Shown: in pieces, positions 1-5,283 of the stretch
Position numbering within the stretch: position 1 is the first letter of the stretch
How the letters are laid out: every line of letters begins with the position of its first letter
DNA from: Zeimonas sp035303885
GTDB lineage: Bacteria > Pseudomonadota > Gammaproteobacteria > Burkholderiales > Burkholderiaceae_E
Length of the DNA stretch: 5,283 nt
Assembly (NCBI GenBank): GCA_035303885.1
Contig: DATGRE010000267.1
Span: 1 to 5,283 of the forward strand
Direction of reading: 5' to 3'
Notes under the pieces: generated by a model
What the model was told of the DNA's origin: nothing
Seen by the model: the letters and a program-made list of their open reading frames with translations, nothing else
Databases searched by the model: none
Made by a program: the position numbers and the translations under genes

Positions 1-340
1 ACAGCGCGGCGCCCATGCTGGGCGCGAAATCGGCGATCCAGCGCGACACCGTGTCGACGAGCAGCCGGTAGAAGCCGCGCACTCCGCGCGGGGGGGCGGC
101 TGCGTGCCCCACGTCGTCGAACGTGGTCGGTCGCGCAGGACGGCGTCGGCGCCGTCGGGCCGATTCGCCGGGAATGGCGATTTCGCCCAGCGCCGTGCCC
201 GCCGCGCGCACGACATTGCCGAGCGGCAGCGGCTCGCCTGCTTGGCGATTCCAGACCCGTGCAGCGGCGAATGCCGTGCCGAACGCGGCGAGCGCCGCGG
301 CGAGCGTCGGGGCATGCGAGGAGAGGGCGGTGCGCGGCAC
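1..340 (-). CDS. YihY/virulence factor BrkB family inner-membrane protein, N-terminal part (runs off the left edge)
   Basis: The first 113 codons of a minus-strand gene are visible and the rest lies beyond position 1. Residues 90-113 contain FYRLLVDTVSRWIADFAPSM followed by GAAL, which matches the conserved entry into the first membrane helix of the YihY/BrkB family (typically W-x-x-D then GAALAYYTLFS). Family members are polytopic inner-membrane proteins of uncertain role; the old RNase BN assignment was withdrawn. I chose the GTG at 340 because GGAG lies 7 bases upstream on the minus strand and the frame stays open. This start gives about 100 residues before the conserved Trp, longer than the few tens usual for the family. 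The extension has a hydrophobic stretch at about 12-29 and six consecutive Arg at 62-67, where G/C at third positions also drops. A later start or a frameshift is therefore possible. The family call is fairly good although only the first conserved segment is seen. It follows the glycosyltransferase on the same strand and is probably co-transcribed. Confidence 0.68.
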   Translation of the reverse strand, partial: MPRTALSSHAPTLAAALAAFGTAFAAARVWNRQAGEPLPLGNVVRAAGTALGEIAIPGESARRRRRRPARPTTFDDVGHAAAPPRGVRGFYRLLVDTVSRWIADFAPSMGAAL

Positions 341-347
341 GGGTAGA

Positions 348-351
348 CTCC
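348..351 (-). promoter_or_regulatory. Ribosome binding site for the BrkB-like gene
   Basis: GGAG on the minus strand sits 7 bases before the GTG at 340. It is the main reason for choosing this start over later in-frame GTG codons, which have no comparable site. Confidence 0.6.
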
Positions 352-389
352 GTTCAGTTCGTCGTCGCGTCGCCGATCGCGATCGGCAC

Positions 390-440
390 CTACAGGAAGA
401 GCACGCGGTGCCGGATCGAGGCGACGCTGCGCCAGAAGAC
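390..440 (-). other. In-frame continuation of the glycosyltransferase beyond its TAG stop
   Basis: After the TAG at 443-441 the same frame continues for 16 sense codons, VFWRSVASIRHRVLFL, and reaches a second TAG at 392-390. This segment reads like the usual end of membrane-associated family 2 glycosyltransferases: an aromatic/basic amphipathic stretch followed by a hydrophobic VLFL tail. It is probably the ancestral C-terminus, cut off by a nonsense change or by a sequencing error at 441-443. The next gene starts 49 bases after this second stop. Confidence 0.6.
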
Positions 441-1358
441 CTACGCGAGCGGGATCGCGGCCGACGTGAGCGCCATCTCGACGACGTGGCGCGGCGAATG
501 CCGCGTGCCGTTCAGCCGCTTGCCCGTGAGGTAGAGCGTGACGAGCAGCCACGGCACGAGTGCGACGAGCGCGGCGCGCGGATGACCCGTCCCCGCCGCG
601 ACGAAGCAGGCGAGCGCCGACGCCGAGGCGACGTAGTACTCGACGGGCGGCATGCGCCGGATGCGCTGGCGGTACAGGCGCGGATGCTTGCGATAGAGGA
701 GCGCGTCGAACACGACCTTGCGCTGCTGCGCCAGGCTGACGCCGAAACCCGCGGCGCGGATCGGATGGACGACCACCGCGTCGGGCGCATGATCGATGCG
801 GCAACCCGCTTCGAGCAGCCGGAAATGCAGGTCGGAGTCCTCCCGCCACGCCGACGTGAAGCGCTCATCGAAGCCGCCGATGCGTTCGAGCACGTCGCGG
901 CGCACGAAGCAGTTCGCCGTGACGAACTCGGCGCGCGTCAGTCCCGCTGCGTCCTTCTCGTAGTCGGTGGGCCGCTCCGGGAGCGGCATCTCGACGCGTC
1001 CGGTGACCGCGCTCGCGCCGCCGGCGAGTGCGCGCAGCCCCGCGAGCAGCCAGTTGCGGTCGGGAACGGTGTCGTCGTCGGTGAACGCGATGACCTCGCC
1101 CTGCGCGGCGCGCCAGCCCGCATTGCGCGCGCCGGCCGCGCCCTGCGTGGCGCGCACGGCGACGTAGCGCAATGCGCAGCGTGCGCGCGACTGCAGCCGC
1201 TCGACGAGCTCGCGCACCGCGGTGTCGGGCGCGTCGTCGGCGACGACGATCTCGAACAGCGACGGGTGCAGCGTCTGCGCGAGCAGCGCGCCGAGGCAGC
1301 GTCGCAGCAGCGCCGGACGCCGGTAGGTGGGGATGACGACCGACACGAGCACGCTCAT
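441..1358 (-). CDS. Family 2 (GT-A) glycosyltransferase, C-terminus probably shortened
   Basis: This 305-residue enzyme should transfer a sugar from a nucleotide-activated donor to an acceptor at the cytoplasmic face of the membrane. The start VSVVIPTYRRP (5-15) is the classic GT2 opening. VVADD (38-42) contacts the nucleotide, FTDDDTVPD (92-100) holds the metal-binding DxD, and WREDSDLHFR (171-180) holds the ED pair that usually supplies the catalytic base. Two hydrophobic stretches near 241-257 and 262-278 suggest membrane association. The ATG overlaps the carbamoyltransferase TGA as ATGA (1358-1355), and GGGGAG lies 8 bases upstream, so translation is probably coupled. The frame ends at TAG 443-441, but 16 more plausible codons follow before a second TAG. 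I read this as a nonsense truncation of a protein of about 322 residues. The catalytic domain is intact, so the shorter form could still be active. Donor sugar and acceptor cannot be told from sequence. Confidence 0.92.
   Translation of the reverse strand: MSVLVSVVIPTYRRPALLRRCLGALLAQTLHPSLFEIVVADDAPDTAVRELVERLQSRARCALRYVAVRATQGAAGARNAGWRAAQGEVIAFTDDDTVPDRNWLLAGLRALAGGASAVTGRVEMPLPERPTDYEKDAAGLTRAEFVTANCFVRRDVLERIGGFDERFTSAWREDSDLHFRLLEAGCRIDHAPDAVVVHPIRAAGFGVSLAQQRKVVFDALLYRKHPRLYRQRIRRMPPVEYYVASASALACFVAAGTGHPRAALVALVPWLLVTLYLTGKRLNGTRHSPRHVVEMALTSAAIPLA
1355..1358 (-). other. ATGA stop/start overlap of carbamoyltransferase and glycosyltransferase
   Basis: The carbamoyltransferase TGA (1357-1355) shares bases with the glycosyltransferase ATG (1358-1356). 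Together with the GGGGAG at 1372-1367, this is the usual layout for translational coupling by a terminating ribosome. It implies that the two proteins are made together. Confidence 0.9.
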
Positions 1359-3118
1359 CCGCGCGGCTCCCCGGTGCCGGCCTTGCGCAGCAGGAACGGA
1401 CCGATGACGAGCGCATCCAGCGGCGAGGTCCAGAAGCACTCGACGGCGTCGCGCGGCGTGCAGACGATCGGCTCGCCGCGCGTGTTGAACGACGTGTTGA
1501 TCAAGACCGGCACCCCGGTGCGCTGCTCGAAGCGCAGCAGCAGCCGGTGCAGCAGCGGGTTCTGCTCGGCATTCACCGTCTGCACGCGCGCGGTGCCGTC
1601 GAAATGCGCCACCGCCGGAATCCGGCGCGCCTGCGCGGCCGGCACGTCGTAGACGAACAGCATGAACGGCGAGCGCAGCGGAACCTCCGGTTCGACGCCG
1701 CGGCCCTCGCGGGCGAACCAGTGCGCCGCGCGCTCCTCGGCGACCACCGGCGCCACGGGTCGGAAGTCTTCCCGATCCTTGATTTCGTTCAGCCGCGCCT
1801 GCATCGACGCATCGAGCGGCGAGGCGAGGATCGAGCGGGCGCCGAGCGCCCGCGGGCCGAACTCCATTCGCCCCTGGAACCAGCCGATCACCCGTCCCTG
1901 CGCGAGCAACTCGGCGGTGCGGCCGGCGACGTCGTCGAGCCGTTCGTACGGGAGCTTCGACCACCGCAGGAACGACTCGATCTCGTCGTCGTCGTATTCG
2001 GGTCCGAGGTACGCGTGCCGCATCGTCCACGCGCGCTCGCCGCCGCGCGCGCGCCAGTCGACCCACAGCGCCGCGCCGAGCGCGGTGCCGGCGTCGCCGG
2101 CGGCGGGCTGCACCCAGACCTCGTCGAAGGCGGCGCGGTCGCGCACGCGTGCGTTCAGCACGCAGTTCAGCGCCACGCCGCCCGCCATCGACAGCGTCGG
2201 CATGCCGCCGCTCGCGCGGTGCAGCCAGTCGACCATCGACAGCACCGTTTCCTCGAGCACTTTCTGCAGCGAATGCGCGATGTCGTGGTGCCGCTTCTCG
2301 AACGGTGCGCCGCGCTCGCGCGGCGTGCCGAGCAGCTCGGCGAGCCGCTCGCGGCGCACTGTGTAGCGACCGTCGGGGCGGCTGCGCACGATCTCGCGGA
2401 ATGCCGGCAGCAGTGTGGGGCGCCCGTAGGAGGCGAGCGCCATCACCTTGTATTCGTCCGACGAATGCAGGAAGCCGAGATGGCGTGTGACGTCCTCGTA
2501 GAGCAGGCCGAGCGAGTCGGGCAGGTCGACCTGCGCGAGACGCCGATAGGTTTCGCCGTCGAAGACGCCGTAGCTCGTCGTCGCACGTTCGCCGCGTCCG
2601 TCCATCGTCAGCACTGCGCAGCGCTCGAAGGGCGCGGCGAGGAAGGCGCTCGCCTCGTGCGCGACGTGGTGCTCGACGAACTCCCAGCGAGCGGCGACGT
2701 CCTCGTATCGCAACCCTCGAAAGCGTTCCTGCAGGTGGTGCGGGGCGCCGCCGGCGAGCTGGCGCGGCGCGTTCACGATCGACGCGACGAACAGGCCGTG
2801 CCAGGGATCGTCGTCCGGGCACAGGTGCGCCGAAGGCTGCAACGGCAGCACGAGCCGGCCGTCGACGGCGTCGACGTCGAGCAGCGACGGATCGTACGAA
2901 TAGACGATGCGGTCGACGTCGCGCAATCGGATGCCGGCCGATGCGAGGCACCAGTCGATCGCGGCGTACGGCAGCTGCCAGGTCGAGAACGGCACCGGCC
3001 GCTTGCCGTGCTTGATGCGCGTGAACCGCTCGTCTTCGGCGGCCGCGACGACGACGCCGTCCGCGACCAGGGCGGCGGCGGAGTCGTGATAGGCGGCGTT
3101 GATCCCCAGCGTATACAA
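1355..3118 (-). CDS. NodU/CmcH/TobZ-type O-carbamoyltransferase
   Basis: Members of this family use carbamoyl phosphate and ATP to make a carbamoyl-adenylate, then pass the carbamoyl group to a hydroxyl on a sugar or small molecule. With the TTG start the protein has 587 residues, normal for the family. An N-terminal Kae1-like, ASKHA-fold domain opens with TLGINAAYHDSAA (3-15). HHVAHEASAF (150-159) carries the H-x3-H metal site and TMDGRGE (171-177) a conserved Asp. GGVALNC (313-319) and AAGDAGTALGAA (339-350) are further core motifs. The YrdC-like C-terminal domain shows GWFQGRMEFGPRALGARSI (412-430), KDREDFRPVAP (447-457) and NTSFN (541-545). All hallmark motifs are present, so it should be active. 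I chose TTG at 3118 because homologs begin at MYTLGINAAYHDS; no strong ribosome binding site precedes it. A GTG at 3178 would add 20 residues with no family counterpart. It overlaps the glycosyltransferase by 4 bases. The acceptor is unknown: envelope glycan, hopanoid-linked sugar or secondary metabolite are all possible. Confidence 0.93.
   Translation of the reverse strand: MYTLGINAAYHDSAAALVADGVVVAAAEDERFTRIKHGKRPVPFSTWQLPYAAIDWCLASAGIRLRDVDRIVYSYDPSLLDVDAVDGRLVLPLQPSAHLCPDDDPWHGLFVASIVNAPRQLAGGAPHHLQERFRGLRYEDVAARWEFVEHHVAHEASAFLAAPFERCAVLTMDGRGERATTSYGVFDGETYRRLAQVDLPDSLGLLYEDVTRHLGFLHSSDEYKVMALASYGRPTLLPAFREIVRSRPDGRYTVRRERLAELLGTPRERGAPFEKRHHDIAHSLQKVLEETVLSMVDWLHRASGGMPTLSMAGGVALNCVLNARVRDRAAFDEVWVQPAAGDAGTALGAALWVDWRARGGERAWTMRHAYLGPEYDDDEIESFLRWSKLPYERLDDVAGRTAELLAQGRVIGWFQGRMEFGPRALGARSILASPLDASMQARLNEIKDREDFRPVAPVVAEERAAHWFAREGRGVEPEVPLRSPFMLFVYDVPAAQARRIPAVAHFDGTARVQTVNAEQNPLLHRLLLRFEQRTGVPVLINTSFNTRGEPIVCTPRDAVECFWTSPLDALVIGPFLLRKAGTGEPRG
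1367..1372 (-). promoter_or_regulatory. Ribosome binding site for the glycosyltransferase
   Basis: GGGGAG on the minus strand, inside the end of the carbamoyltransferase gene, lies 8 bases before the glycosyltransferase ATG at 1358. It fixes that start. Confidence 0.75.
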
Positions 3119-3144
3119 GGCGGCTTCGCGTCGGAGGCGGCAGG

Positions 3145-3161
3145 CGGACCCGCGCGGTCCG
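3145..3161. other. Small inverted repeat upstream of the carbamoyltransferase
   Basis: CGGACC (3145-3150) and GGTCCG (3156-3161) form a perfect 6-bp stem around a CGCGC loop. If the TTG at 3118 is the start, the hairpin lies in the mRNA leader 26 bases before it. No U-tract follows, so it is not a standard terminator. A role in translation is only possible, and short GC stems are common in such DNA. Confidence 0.3.
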
Positions 3162-3248
3162 GGACTTGCCTTCACCACGAAGAACCGCGCGCCGGGCGAC
3201 CCTGCAGTCGGCGTGCCCGGCGCCGCCGGCCGCTCGCGCTCGCGGCGA

Positions 3249-3356
3249 CGTGCTCGCCGGAGTGTGCGCCGGAGTGTGCGCCGGGGTGTGCGCCGGGGTG
3301 TGCGCCGGAGTGTGCGCCGGAGTGTGCGCCGGAGTGCGCGCCGGAGTGCGCGCCGA
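3249..3356. repeat. 12-bp tandem repeat (minisatellite), about nine units
   Basis: The unit agtgtgcgccgg repeats with exact 12-base spacing. Unit starts are 3249 (degenerate, cgtgctcgccgg), 3261, 3273, 3285, 3297, 3309, 3321, 3333 and 3345 (last base changed). Variants occur in adjacent pairs: two agtgtg, two ggtgtg, two agtgtg, two agtgcg. Because the unit is a multiple of three, gain or loss of copies would not shift any reading frame. It lies in the gap between two genes and is a likely site of copy-number variation through slipped-strand replication. Any effect on downstream expression is unproven. Confidence 0.92.
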
Positions 3357-3400
3357 GACGCCCCTTCAGCGGACGTCGTGCGGCGAGGCGCTCGCGAAGC

Positions 3401-4399
3401 TCAGGCGGGCGCTCGCGTGCGCTGCGAATTCCAGCGCGCGCCGAGCCGTTGCATCTCGCGCCAGCTGTCTTCGTATTCCTTCGCGAGCCGGTCGACGTAG
3501 GCGGCGGCGGGCAGGATCTCCCGCACGGGGCCGATTCCCTGGCCGCAGCCCCAGATCGTCTTCCATGCCTTCGGCTTGCCGCCCGATCCGAAGTTCATTT
3601 TCGACGGATCGCTCGTCGGCAGGTTGTCGGGATCGAGTCCCGCGTTGCGGATCGACGATTTCAGGTAGTTGCCGAGCACGCCGGTGAACAGGTTCGTATA
3701 GACGATGTCCTGCGCGCCGCTGTCGAGGATCGCCTGCTTGTACGCCGCATCGGCGTTCGCTTCCTCGGTGGCGATGAACGCCGATCCGATGTAGGCGAGG
3801 TCGGCGCCGATCGCCTGCGCGGCCAGCACCGAGCGTCCGGTGGCGATCGCCCCCGAGAGCAGCAGCGGCCCGTCGAACCAGGCGCGGATCTCCTGCACCA
3901 GCGCGAACGGCGAGTGGCCGCCCGCGTGCCCGCCGGCGCCCGCGGCGACCGCGACGAGGCCGTCGGCTCCCTTCTCGATCGCCTTGCGCGCGAAGGTGTC
4001 GTTGATGACGTCGTGCAGGACGATGCCGCCGTACGAATGCACCGCGTCGTTCACGTCGGTGCGCGCACCGAGCGACGTGATGACGATCGGCACCCGATGC
4101 TTCACGCACAGCTCGAGATCGTGCTCGAGCCGGTCGTTCGAACGATGGACGATCTGGTTGACCGCGAAGGGCGCAGAGGGCCGGTCGGGGTGCGCCTGGT
4201 CATGCGCGGCGAGCGCCTCGCGGATCTGCGACAGCCATTCGTCGAGCAGTTCGGGCGGACGCGCGTTCAGTGCCGGGAACGAGCCGACGATCCCCGACGT
4301 GCATTGCGCGATCACGAGCGCCGGATTCGAGATGATGAACATCGGCGCGGCGACCACCGGCAGGCGCAGTCGTTCGGAGAGCAGCGGGGGAAGACTCAT
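3401..4399 (-). CDS. Nitronate monooxygenase (2-nitropropane dioxygenase family)
   Basis: This 332-residue FMN-dependent TIM-barrel enzyme of the cytoplasm is expected to oxidise alkyl nitronates such as propionate-3-nitronate, releasing nitrite. The start LRLPVVAAPMFIISNP (11-26) is the usual first strand and loop. VAAGAGGHAGGHSPFALV (151-168) holds the GGH motif with His158, the likely catalytic base by family analogy. LSGAIATGRSVLAAQAIGAD (181-200) and AYIGSAFIATEEA (202-214) form the FMN phosphate-binding half of the barrel. Length is normal and the protein appears complete. The ATG at 4399 fits homologs; GGAG lies upstream with a rather long 12-base spacing. It diverges from the MFS gene across 101 bases, so the two may share control. 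The carbamoyltransferase follows after 282 bases, so a common operon is uncertain. True substrate is unknown, since annotated members of this superfamily are often untested. Confidence 0.93.
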   Translation of the reverse strand: MSLPPLLSERLRLPVVAAPMFIISNPALVIAQCTSGIVGSFPALNARPPELLDEWLSQIREALAAHDQAHPDRPSAPFAVNQIVHRSNDRLEHDLELCVKHRVPIVITSLGARTDVNDAVHSYGGIVLHDVINDTFARKAIEKGADGLVAVAAGAGGHAGGHSPFALVQEIRAWFDGPLLLSGAIATGRSVLAAQAIGADLAYIGSAFIATEEANADAAYKQAILDSGAQDIVYTNLFTGVLGNYLKSSIRNAGLDPDNLPTSDPSKMNFGSGGKPKAWKTIWGCGQGIGPVREILPAAAYVDRLAKEYEDSWREMQRLGARWNSQRTRAPA

Positions 4400-4411
4400 G
4401 GTTGGACGGGA

Positions 4412-4415
4412 CTCC
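4412..4415 (-). promoter_or_regulatory. Probable ribosome binding site for the nitronate monooxygenase
   Basis: GGAG on the minus strand lies 12 bases before the ATG at 4399. This is longer than the usual 5-9 bases but is the best match near the start. Confidence 0.45.
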
Positions 4416-4450
4416 GTGTGGGTAAGGCAGCGCGCATGGTGCCAGTTTTT

Positions 4451-4462
4451 GGCGCGCGCGCC
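4451..4462. promoter_or_regulatory. 12-bp perfect palindrome in the divergent promoter region
   Basis: GGCGCGCGCGCC reads the same on both strands and ends 2 bases before the TACAAT box of the MFS gene, that is, inside the expected -35/-10 spacer. A repressor bound here would block that promoter. Alternating CG runs occur elsewhere in this window, so chance is a serious alternative. Confidence 0.3.
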
Positions 4463-4464
4463 GC

Positions 4465-4470
4465 TACAAT
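4465..4470 (+). promoter_or_regulatory. Putative -10 box for the MFS transporter
   Basis: TACAAT differs from the sigma-70 TATAAT consensus at one base and stands out in very GC-rich surroundings. It lies 30 bases before the GTG at 4501. No good -35 hexamer is visible at 16-18 bases upstream, so the promoter may need an activator. Transcription would be expected to start near 4477-4478. Confidence 0.5.
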
Positions 4471-4477
4471 CGCGCCG

Positions 4478-4504
4478 ATGTCCGCACGAAGCGCCGCCGC
4501 GTGA
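4478..4504 (+). CDS. Possible 8-codon upstream ORF overlapping the MFS start
   Basis: ATG at 4478 opens MSARSAAA and ends at TGA 4502-4504, which overlaps the MFS GTG as GTGA. The ATG lies about where transcription from the TACAAT box should begin, so it could be translated as a leaderless message and hand ribosomes to the MFS start, which has no clear binding site of its own. There is no family evidence for the peptide, and chance is possible. Confidence 0.25.
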   Translation: MSARSAAA

Positions 4505-5283
4505 TCGCCGGTTCCCGTTCCGATGCGCGGTCCGCCTCCGGCGGCGCGTCGCGCGCGGGTGCCGTGGTGTTCGCCGGCATCGCGGTCGCGATGAACGTCG
4601 GCAAGCTGCCGCCGGCGCTGCCGGTGCTGCAGGACGAGTTCGGCCTGTCGCTCGTGCAGGTCAGCTGGATGGTCTCGCTGTTCATGCTGGGGCCGGCGCT
4701 GATCGGCGGCATCGCAGGCTCGGCCGCCGATCGCCTCGATCCGCGCACCTCGATGATCGCCGGCCTGCTGCTGAGCGCGCTCACCGGGGCGCTCGGCGCC
4801 TTCGCCGCGACGCCCGCCGTGCTGTTCCTGAGCCGCGCGCTCGAGAGCGTCGGCTTTCTGATGACGGTGCTGCCCGCGCCCGCACTGATCGCGCGGATCG
4901 TGCCGCGCGCGCGCGTGCGAGGCTGGCTCGGCGTGTGGTCCGCCTACATGCCTGCCGGGATGGGCATCGCGCTGCTCGCCACCCCCGCGGTCATGAGCGC
5001 GGTGGGCTGGCGAGGCGTCTGGCTGGCCGCCTCCGCCGTCGCGGCGCTCGCCGCCGCGCTGGTCGCCCTCGTGCATCCGACGTCGCCACCCGCCGAAGCG
5101 AAGACGCCGACGCCGGACGAGGCGCGCATCGCGAACCTCGTGCGGCAGACGCTGCGCGCGCCCGGCCCCTGGCTGCTCGCGCTGTGCTTCCTGTTCTATG
5201 CCGGGCAGTTCACCGCGATCTTCAGCTTCCTGCCGAGCATCTACCAGGACGCCGGACTGTCGCCGCAATGGAGCTCCACACTG
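4501..5283 (+). CDS. MFS transporter, N-terminal part (runs off the right edge), CynX/NimT-like style
   Basis: The first 261 residues of a major facilitator superfamily permease of the inner membrane are present. Hydrophobic segments near 20-37, 52-75, 84-103, 105-132, 145-165 and 171-192 form the first six-helix bundle. A polar loop (about 193-222) follows, and a seventh helix begins near 223. Between helices 2 and 3, GSAADRLDPRT (73-83) fits the MFS motif A (G-x-x-x-D-R-x-G/D-R-R/x). NVGKLPPALPVLQDEFGLSL (32-51) resembles the first periplasmic loop of CynX-type carriers, but the substrate cannot be inferred. I chose GTG 4501: the frame upstream is closed by TAA at 4423-4425 with no better start between, and the next in-frame ATG would delete most of helix 1. 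No strong ribosome binding site precedes it. It diverges from the nitronate monooxygenase, which hints at shared regulation only. Confidence 0.88.
   Translation, partial: MIAGSRSDARSASGGASRAGAVVFAGIAVAMNVGKLPPALPVLQDEFGLSLVQVSWMVSLFMLGPALIGGIAGSAADRLDPRTSMIAGLLLSALTGALGAFAATPAVLFLSRALESVGFLMTVLPAPALIARIVPRARVRGWLGVWSAYMPAGMGIALLATPAVMSAVGWRGVWLAASAVAALAAALVALVHPTSPPAEAKTPTPDEARIANLVRQTLRAPGPWLLALCFLFYAGQFTAIFSFLPSIYQDAGLSPQWSSTL

Larger units (their letters stand above)
3119..3400. other. Gap between nitronate monooxygenase and carbamoyltransferase
   Basis: I recognise no gene in these 282 bases. They hold the 12-bp tandem repeat (3249-3356) and a small hairpin (3145-3161). I see no convincing rho-independent terminator after the monooxygenase stop and no clear -35/-10 pair for the carbamoyltransferase. 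In the minus-strand frame shared by both flanking genes there is no stop codon across the whole gap, but also no start codon upstream of the GTG at 3178. Confidence 0.6.

Noticed and set aside
123..1652. A 509-codon plus-strand open frame across the glycosyltransferase
   Set aside because: It is antisense to a clear GT2 enzyme and Arg-rich with no family features.
441..2951. An 836-codon minus-strand frame that would fuse a long N-terminal region to the glycosyltransferase
   Set aside because: Its first part is the out-of-frame shadow of the carbamoyltransferase; the real start is the ATG at 1358 with a good ribosome binding site.
3249..3356. The tandem repeat considered as a CRISPR array
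   Set aside because: Units are 12 bases and directly adjacent with no unique spacers, and no cas genes are nearby.
3361..3403. A terminator hairpin after the monooxygenase stop
   Set aside because: Only a short TCGCGA core is self-complementary there and no T-tract follows.
3099..3687. Plus-strand open frames across the repeat encoding Cys-Ala-Gly-Val or Ser-Val-Arg-Arg repeats
   Set aside because: All six frames are open through the repeat because the unit is 12 bases and lacks stops; neither frame has a credible start context or non-repeat domain, and one runs antisense into the monooxygenase.
1547..4504. A 985-codon open frame on the plus strand spanning the carbamoyltransferase and monooxygenase genes
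   Set aside because: It lies antisense to two genes with complete family motifs, has a low-complexity Arg/Ala/Val composition and no recognisable domain. Long antisense open frames are expected in DNA this rich in GC.
4396..5268. A 290-codon minus-strand open frame opposite the MFS gene
   Set aside because: It is polar, Arg/Gln/His-rich antisense shadow, while the plus strand encodes clear membrane helices with an MFS motif A.

Overview
The window is very GC-rich DNA whose genes prefer G or C at third codon positions. The proteins look like those of a betaproteobacterium, most likely Burkholderia or a close relative; this is an inference from protein style and base composition, not from a marker gene.

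Layout: four genes run leftward (minus strand) and one runs rightward. From right to left on the minus strand they are: a nitronate monooxygenase (4399 to 3401); a 282-base gap holding a 12-bp tandem repeat; a NodU/CmcH-type O-carbamoyltransferase (about 3118 to 1355); a family 2 glycosyltransferase (1358 to 441), whose start overlaps the carbamoyltransferase stop by 4 bases; and the N-terminal part of a YihY/BrkB-family inner-membrane protein (340 to beyond position 1). On the plus strand an MFS transporter starts at 4501 and runs off the right edge. It is divergent from the monooxygenase across about 100 bases that carry a good -10 hexamer and a 12-bp palindrome.

How the genes fit together: the carbamoyltransferase and glycosyltransferase are almost certainly co-translated and look like a two-enzyme tailoring cassette, one adding a sugar and the other placing a carbamoyl group on a hydroxyl. 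The acceptor cannot be read from this window. The BrkB-like gene follows at short distance with its own good ribosome binding site and is probably in the same transcript. The monooxygenase and the MFS transporter look like unrelated metabolic and transport genes sharing a divergent control region.

The most notable observations are: an in-frame TAG that removes the last 16 codons of an otherwise normal-looking glycosyltransferase C-terminus; a 12-bp repeat array whose variants come in adjacent pairs; a reading frame free of stops from the monooxygenase stop through the repeat into the carbamoyltransferase; and a possible leaderless 8-codon upstream ORF overlapping the MFS start. I see no clear sign of a wholly new system, CRISPR array, mobile element or RNA gene.
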